DNA of 18,170 nucleotides, taken from assembly GCA_044433325.1 (NCBI GenBank), contig JAWXTT010000026.1, forward strand, positions 1 through 18,170, in the 5' to 3' direction. This document shows positions 14,544-18,170 of the stretch, piece by piece. The translations under genes and the position numbers were made by a program. Position 1 is the stretch's first letter, and each line of letters begins with the position of its first letter. The stretch comes from HGM05232 sp044433325. GTDB lineage: Bacteria > Bacteroidota > Bacteroidia > Bacteroidales > Muribaculaceae. The notes under the pieces are model-generated. The model worked only from the letters and a program-made list of their open reading frames with translations. It ran no database searches and was not told the DNA's origin.

Positions 14544-15689
14544 CTACTCTTCAGATTTAGTTTCACTCTCTGAATCCTCTGTATTTTTATCTTTCTCAGA
14601 ATTTGAATTACCACCTATAACGTAACGTTTATAATATGAAATTACCAATGTTGTCAATGGTAAAGCTATAATTAGCCCTACAAAACCAAACAACGTACCC
14701 CATATTGATAGTGATAAGAATATAATAGCAGGATTCAAGCCCATATATTTACCCATAACTTTAGGCGTTAGTATCAAATCCTGTATCGCTTGCACCACAA
14801 TATATACCAACATAGCCTTACCTAACATCAACCAGAAACCTCCTCCTGTACCAACACTACTAACCAAACATAATATAGCAGCAATCGGAATAGATATTAA
14901 CTGTAAATATGGCACCATATTAAGCAGACCTATAAATAGCCCAAAAAGAACAGCCATTGGCAATCCTATAATCAAAAAGCCGATACTAAACAACACACCT
15001 ACTATCAATGCTATCAATGATTGCCCACGAAAATAGTGATCCATACTGCTTTGTATATCACCTAATACCTGAAATACCCCCTCACGAAAACGTTCAGGTA
15101 TAATCTTTTTAAAACCATTAGCCATTGTATTATAATCGATTAAAATAAACACTAAATATAACAGAACCACAAACCAACCAACTACCGCCATTATCACCTT
15201 TAATCCCCCTCCCATTATGACAAATGTATCTTTGAGAGCATTCTCTATAATCTTAATCCATTCATTCTTTGAGAATAAACCTTGTAGATAATCAAAATTT
15301 GCATATTTCACTATTAACTCATGTACTACATCTGGGACAAATTTGATATTCTCGCCACCTATTCTAGTTTTAGCATACTCTTCAAATAGCAAAATCATGC
15401 TCTGTATCTCACTTGAAATATACGGAATAAGAAAACTTATAACGATAAAAAGCATCAACACCACCTCTAATAGTGTTATAAACACAGGTAACATATCACG
15501 TTTCAGTCTCAATAGTCGTTTATTAGCCTCAACCATTGGCTGCAAAATATAAGCTATTAGACATGCAACCAGAAATGGCAACAAAACCCCTTTTAAATAA
15601 TTTATTAGCCAAAAAGCCCCAACAATTATAATAATTGCTATAAAAATTCTCACTACCCTATCGAAGGTATATGGTCGCTTATCATTCAT
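14544..15689 (-). CDS. AI-2E family transporter-like membrane protein (UPF0118)
   Basis: A polytopic inner-membrane protein of 381 residues of the AI-2E/UPF0118 family (PF01594). The family was named from the E. coli autoinducer-2 exporter TqsA, but members also include Na+/H+ antiporters and proteins of unknown substrate, so the transported molecule is open. It shows paired N-terminal membrane helices (about 11-48, with GVLLPFLVACLIAYILQP), a further pair at about 66-92, a long amphipathic central segment (about 95-160) and a C-terminal helical bundle with GLLNMVPYLQ (about 247-256) and LNPAIIFLSLSIWGTLFGFVGL, both typical of the family. The tail after about 360 is highly charged (Lys/Glu/Ser-rich). 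It is divergent from the PBP4 gene. Its downstream region has no convincing hairpin. Confidence 0.9.
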   Translation of the reverse strand: MNDKRPYTFDRVVRIFIAIIIIVGAFWLINYLKGVLLPFLVACLIAYILQPMVEANKRLLRLKRDMLPVFITLLEVVLMLFIVISFLIPYISSEIQSMILLFEEYAKTRIGGENIKFVPDVVHELIVKYANFDYLQGLFSKNEWIKIIENALKDTFVIMGGGLKVIMAVVGWFVVLLYLVFILIDYNTMANGFKKIIPERFREGVFQVLGDIQSSMDHYFRGQSLIALIVGVLFSIGFLIIGLPMAVLFGLFIGLLNMVPYLQLISIPIAAILCLVSSVGTGGGFWLMLGKAMLVYIVVQAIQDLILTPKVMGKYMGLNPAIIFLSLSIWGTLFGFVGLIIALPLTTLVISYYKRYVIGGNSNSEKDKNTEDSESETKSEE

Positions 15690-15761
15690 AATATTACCTA
15701 TTAATGGTTATATAAACATCAGAGAATCTCCCAAATTGATTCACCAACTTATTTAGAATAA

Positions 15762-15769
15762 CAAATTTA
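15762..15769 (-). promoter_or_regulatory. Putative -7 box of the AI-2E family gene
   Basis: Reads TAAATTTG on the minus strand (TAnnTTTG), 72 bp upstream of the start at 15689. No -33 TTTG at the standard spacing, so this is weak support. Confidence 0.35.
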
Positions 15770-15820
15770 GACAAAAAAATCATATATAATAATTATATCA
15801 TACAATATATTACATTTTTT

Positions 15821-15852
15821 ATTGCGTTATCCCTTTTGTGGCGGTATATTTG
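15821..15852 (+). promoter_or_regulatory. Promoter of the PBP4-type carboxypeptidase gene
   Basis: ATTG (15821-15824) and TATATTTG (15845-15852) are separated by 20 bp, as at both tRNA promoters. The -7 box lies 31 bp upstream of the ATG at 15884. Confidence 0.6.
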
Positions 15853-15883
15853 CAAATGGAAAATAATTTGAACTCAATAATTT

Positions 15884-17311
15884 ATGAAAACTAAGATATC
15901 CCACAATTTCCTTACTGCTTTAATTCTATTATTAGTAACTACATTCTCAGCTTCAGCTCAATTACAGAAAGCTATTGATGACTTTGCGGCACACCCAACC
16001 TTTAAGGAGGCTACCTATGGTGTCTGCGTTATGGATATAAACAGTGGGATGATACTTGGTAGCATAAATGAAGATATGCTAATGATTCCTGCCTCGACCA
16101 TGAAGACCGTTACCTGCGCAACAGCTCTAAAGGTGCTAGGTGCAGATTTTAGATTCAAAACTAAAGTCTATCATGATGGCAATATCAATAGTAAAGGGGT
16201 ACTAAATGGAAATATTATAATAGTTGGAGGGGGAGACCCATCTCTTGAATCGGAATATATAGATAACAACCCATCATTTATACAAGCGTGCGTAGATGCA
16301 ATAATCGAAAATGGTATTACTGAAATCAAAGGGGATATAATCACAGATAAATCACACTATGCAACTCCTGCAACATCGCCATATTGGTTAACTGAGGATT
16401 TAGCATATTATTATGGAGCAGGTTCATTCGGGATAAACTATGCAGATAATAGTTTCAAACTGCAAGTTCGTTTCTCTGGGGAGAAAGCACAAATAGTAGG
16501 TACTGTACCTGAAACTATACCTGGTCTGAAATTTGACAATCGTGTTAAAATAACAACCAAAGGTCACGATTCATTCCAACTAACATTAGGTGAAGGTAGC
16601 AGTACAATGCGTCTATTAGGTAACGTAAAGCGTCGTAAAGGGACACTAGTCTATCCTTGCGCTAACCCTAACCCTGATCTACTACTTCGTCACGATTTAA
16701 TAAATGCTCTTACTGAAAATAAAATCAAAGTAGCCAACTCGGACTATAAACGCGGTGATAAGCCGACACTGATATTTGAACATAAATCTGTTGAACTACC
16801 GATTATTCTAAAATCACTCCTAATACGTAGTGATAACATGTATGCTGAATCGGTAATAAAAACAATAGCACACTCAGCCGATATGCTTGCTACATCTGAG
16901 AATGGGGGAAATTTCACAAAAGATTTTTGGCAATTCAATGGAATAGATTCAACAGCATTTTATATGTATGATGGCAGCGGATTATCTAAGGATGACTTAA
17001 TAACTCCACGTGCTTTAGCATCTATATTAAAATCGATGAAAACTAGCTACACATTTGAATATCCATCACTATTTCCATTAGCTGGAGTTGAAGGTACAGT
17101 TAAAAGTTTACTAGCCAAAACTGATTATTCAGGTCTATTCGCAGTTAAGTCTGGAAGTATGCGTGGAGTACAAAGTTTCGCTGGCTATTATCCAGTACAC
17201 AATCCGCGATATGTAGTGGTTGTTATAGTCAATAACTATAGGGGCAGTCGTAAAGTTCTATACCAAAATATTGCTGATTTATTAGAGAACAGTTTCTCAA
17301 ACCTCTATTAA
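15884..17311 (+). CDS. dacB: D-alanyl-D-alanine carboxypeptidase/endopeptidase (PBP4 type, peptidase S13)
   Basis: Periplasmic low-molecular-mass penicillin-binding protein that trims the terminal D-Ala of peptidoglycan stem peptides and may cut cross-links. The 475 residues are normal for the family. A Sec signal peptide (about 1-25, cleavage after SASA) is followed by the serine-type catalytic domain. The active-site triads are complete: S71-T-M-K74 (SxxK), S316-D-N318 (SxN) and K422-S-G-S425 (KTG-like box). GGGDPSLES (115-123) and YGAGSFGINYADN (177-189) are S13 signatures around the inserted domain. It has its own promoter and is probably monocistronic, followed by a long A/T hairpin. The symbol follows the E. 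coli orthologue name and is given with some caution. Confidence 0.94.
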   Translation: MKTKISHNFLTALILLLVTTFSASAQLQKAIDDFAAHPTFKEATYGVCVMDINSGMILGSINEDMLMIPASTMKTVTCATALKVLGADFRFKTKVYHDGNINSKGVLNGNIIIVGGGDPSLESEYIDNNPSFIQACVDAIIENGITEIKGDIITDKSHYATPATSPYWLTEDLAYYYGAGSFGINYADNSFKLQVRFSGEKAQIVGTVPETIPGLKFDNRVKITTKGHDSFQLTLGEGSSTMRLLGNVKRRKGTLVYPCANPNPDLLLRHDLINALTENKIKVANSDYKRGDKPTLIFEHKSVELPIILKSLLIRSDNMYAESVIKTIAHSADMLATSENGGNFTKDFWQFNGIDSTAFYMYDGSGLSKDDLITPRALASILKSMKTSYTFEYPSLFPLAGVEGTVKSLLAKTDYSGLFAVKSGSMRGVQSFAGYYPVHNPRYVVVVIVNNYRGSRKVLYQNIADLLENSFSNLY

Positions 17312-17350
17312 ATCGTGAAATCGTGAACTAATCCAGATTTAAAGCAATAT

Positions 17351-17400
17351 TTATTAATTTTTTCAGTTTAAATTGCTGTTGTTATGAAAAAAATTAATAA
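17351..17400 (+). terminator. A/T-rich inverted repeat after dacB, overlapping a promoter-like box
   Basis: TTATTAATTTTTTCA (17351-17365) pairs with TGAAAAAAATTAATAA (17385-17400), differing by one extra A, around a 19-nt loop. The stem has almost no G:C pairs, so termination efficiency is doubtful. The right arm overlaps the TAAGTTTG box (17398-17405) upstream of the next gene, so it could instead be an operator. Confidence 0.45.
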
Positions 17401-17405
17401 GTTTG
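17398..17405 (+). promoter_or_regulatory. Putative -7 box of the acidic protein gene
   Basis: TAAGTTTG matches TAnnTTTG, 67 bp upstream of the ATG at 17473. A TTG (17373-17375) 22 bp upstream is a possible -33 element with slightly long spacing. Confidence 0.4.
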
Positions 17406-17472
17406 TAGATGGAAAGTCTGTATTGCCTTATCTTACATTTTACTAAACGTTACAAACTAACCACTATACAAT

Positions 17473-18170
17473 ATGAGCCAACCTATAAAAAAGGTCATAT
17501 CTCAAGTTTATGAATTGGAGGGACTACTTCTTCTAATTCAAAATCATGGTGAAAATACCGACCCGTTTATATATGAAATGGCTCATGAGAAATCTAACTC
17601 AATAGCAGAATTAGTTTCAACTCTCTCCCCTAATATTTTCAGCAAACAAGCGGAAATAACAAAAGGTATTGATGAAGCTAAACAGGATGAAACTAACGAA
17701 AACGAGATAAAAGATATAGAGATAGCATCTATCAATTTATCCGAATTTGAGGGGATAATGCTTGGAGCGGATAACTCATATGATTTAGATGATAATCTAA
17801 CAGAAGAGATAACTGAGGAGATTATAGTAACGGCGGAAATTGAGGTTAAACAGGAGGTTATTGAAGATGATGAAATTGAGGTTGAAATCATATATAATGA
17901 AAGTCCCTCAGAACCCGAAATAGCCATACAAGAAGAGGTAACGGTTGAAGATATAGAGAGGGCTGAAGAGATAGAAGAGATAGAAACGGTTGAGGATATA
18001 GAAGCGGTTAAAGATATAGAAATTATAGAGGAGGAGATTATAGAAAATCCTGTAATTATCCCAACTCTTTCAAAAGATTTTAAGAGTGTGCGTAAAGCGT
18101 TCTCTTTAAATGATAGGTTTAGATATAAACGTGAATTGTTTGCTAATAGTGATGTGGAGATGAATAATAC
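17473..18170 (+). CDS. Conserved Bacteroidales hypothetical protein, acidic low-complexity middle (3' end cut off)
   Basis: 232 complete codons are visible before the window edge. The N-terminus (MSQPIKKVISQVYELEGLLLLIQNHGENTDPFIYEMAHEK) looks helical and folded. Residues about 70-195 are strongly acidic and low in complexity, with loosely repeated VEDIE / EEIEEIE / VKDIEIIEEE units. After this a basic, better-conserved segment begins: KDFKSVRKAFSLNDRFRYKRELFANSDVEMNN. As I recall, such an N-D-R-F-R-x-x-R-E-L-F segment near the C-terminus occurs in uncharacterised Bacteroidales proteins, so this is probably a member. There is no signal peptide or membrane segment, so it is likely cytoplasmic. 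Function unknown. The start is chosen as the first ATG of the open frame; no Shine-Dalgarno is present. Confidence 0.75.
   Translation, partial: MSQPIKKVISQVYELEGLLLLIQNHGENTDPFIYEMAHEKSNSIAELVSTLSPNIFSKQAEITKGIDEAKQDETNENEIKDIEIASINLSEFEGIMLGADNSYDLDDNLTEEITEEIIVTAEIEVKQEVIEDDEIEVEIIYNESPSEPEIAIQEEVTVEDIERAEEIEEIETVEDIEAVKDIEIIEEEIIENPVIIPTLSKDFKSVRKAFSLNDRFRYKRELFANSDVEMNN

Noticed and set aside
1..18170. CRISPR array, prophage, defence system or transposase gene
   Set aside because: No regularly spaced repeats and no protein resembling Cas, phage, restriction, toxin-antitoxin or transposase families were found on either strand.

Overview
This 18.2 kb window is chromosomal DNA from a member of the Bacteroidota, most likely order Bacteroidales. 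The evidence is its AT-rich composition, repeated TAnnTTTG -7 boxes (the sigma-ABfr type promoter of this phylum), the scarcity of Shine-Dalgarno sequences, lipoprotein signal peptides of the phylum's style, and one long secreted protein ending in a type IX secretion (Por) C-terminal sorting domain. It is mostly housekeeping sequence, with no phage, CRISPR array or insertion sequence carrying a transposase.

Left part (1-5000): a lysyl-tRNA synthetase gene (lysS, minus, cut by the window edge) is divergent from pheT (phenylalanyl-tRNA synthetase beta chain), which is followed 40 bp later by a YebC/PmpR-family gene. A strong hairpin terminator ends this unit. Middle-left (5000-9200): all plus strand. 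It holds an M19 dipeptidase lipoprotein, a dicarboxylate/amino-acid:cation symporter, and a DUF318/SO_0444-type metal permease that is split into two reading frames. The two halves lie in frames related by exactly -1, with an A7 run placed as a slippery heptamer (A AAA AAA) inside the only window where the frames overlap. This is either a programmed frameshift or slippage site, a recent pseudogenising indel, or a sequencing error.

Middle-right (9200-14450): mostly minus strand. It holds a small lipoprotein, the endolytic transglycosylase MltG, tRNA-Ser(GCU) on the plus strand, a 780-residue type IX-secreted protein with two DUF1566 (Lcl) domains and two starch-binding-like modules, an overlapping gene pair encoding a HMA metal-binding peptide and a Cys-rich DUF2284 protein, and tRNA-Lys(UUU). 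Right (14450-18170): an AI-2E family membrane protein (minus), a PBP4-type D,D-carboxypeptidase (plus), and the start of an acidic protein of unknown function.

MltG, the PBP4-like enzyme and possibly the dipeptidase act on the cell wall or on peptides in the envelope. The split permease, HMA peptide and DUF2284 protein all carry clusters of Cys or His suited to metal binding, but they are not one operon. Beyond the genes, a dispersed repeat of about 45-65 bp occurs three times (6561-6622, 7809-7855, 13323-13387). Two copies lie in inverted orientation on either side of the symporter gene. A separate element of about 100 bp with an imperfect terminal inverted repeat and nested hairpin lies at 9027-9125.
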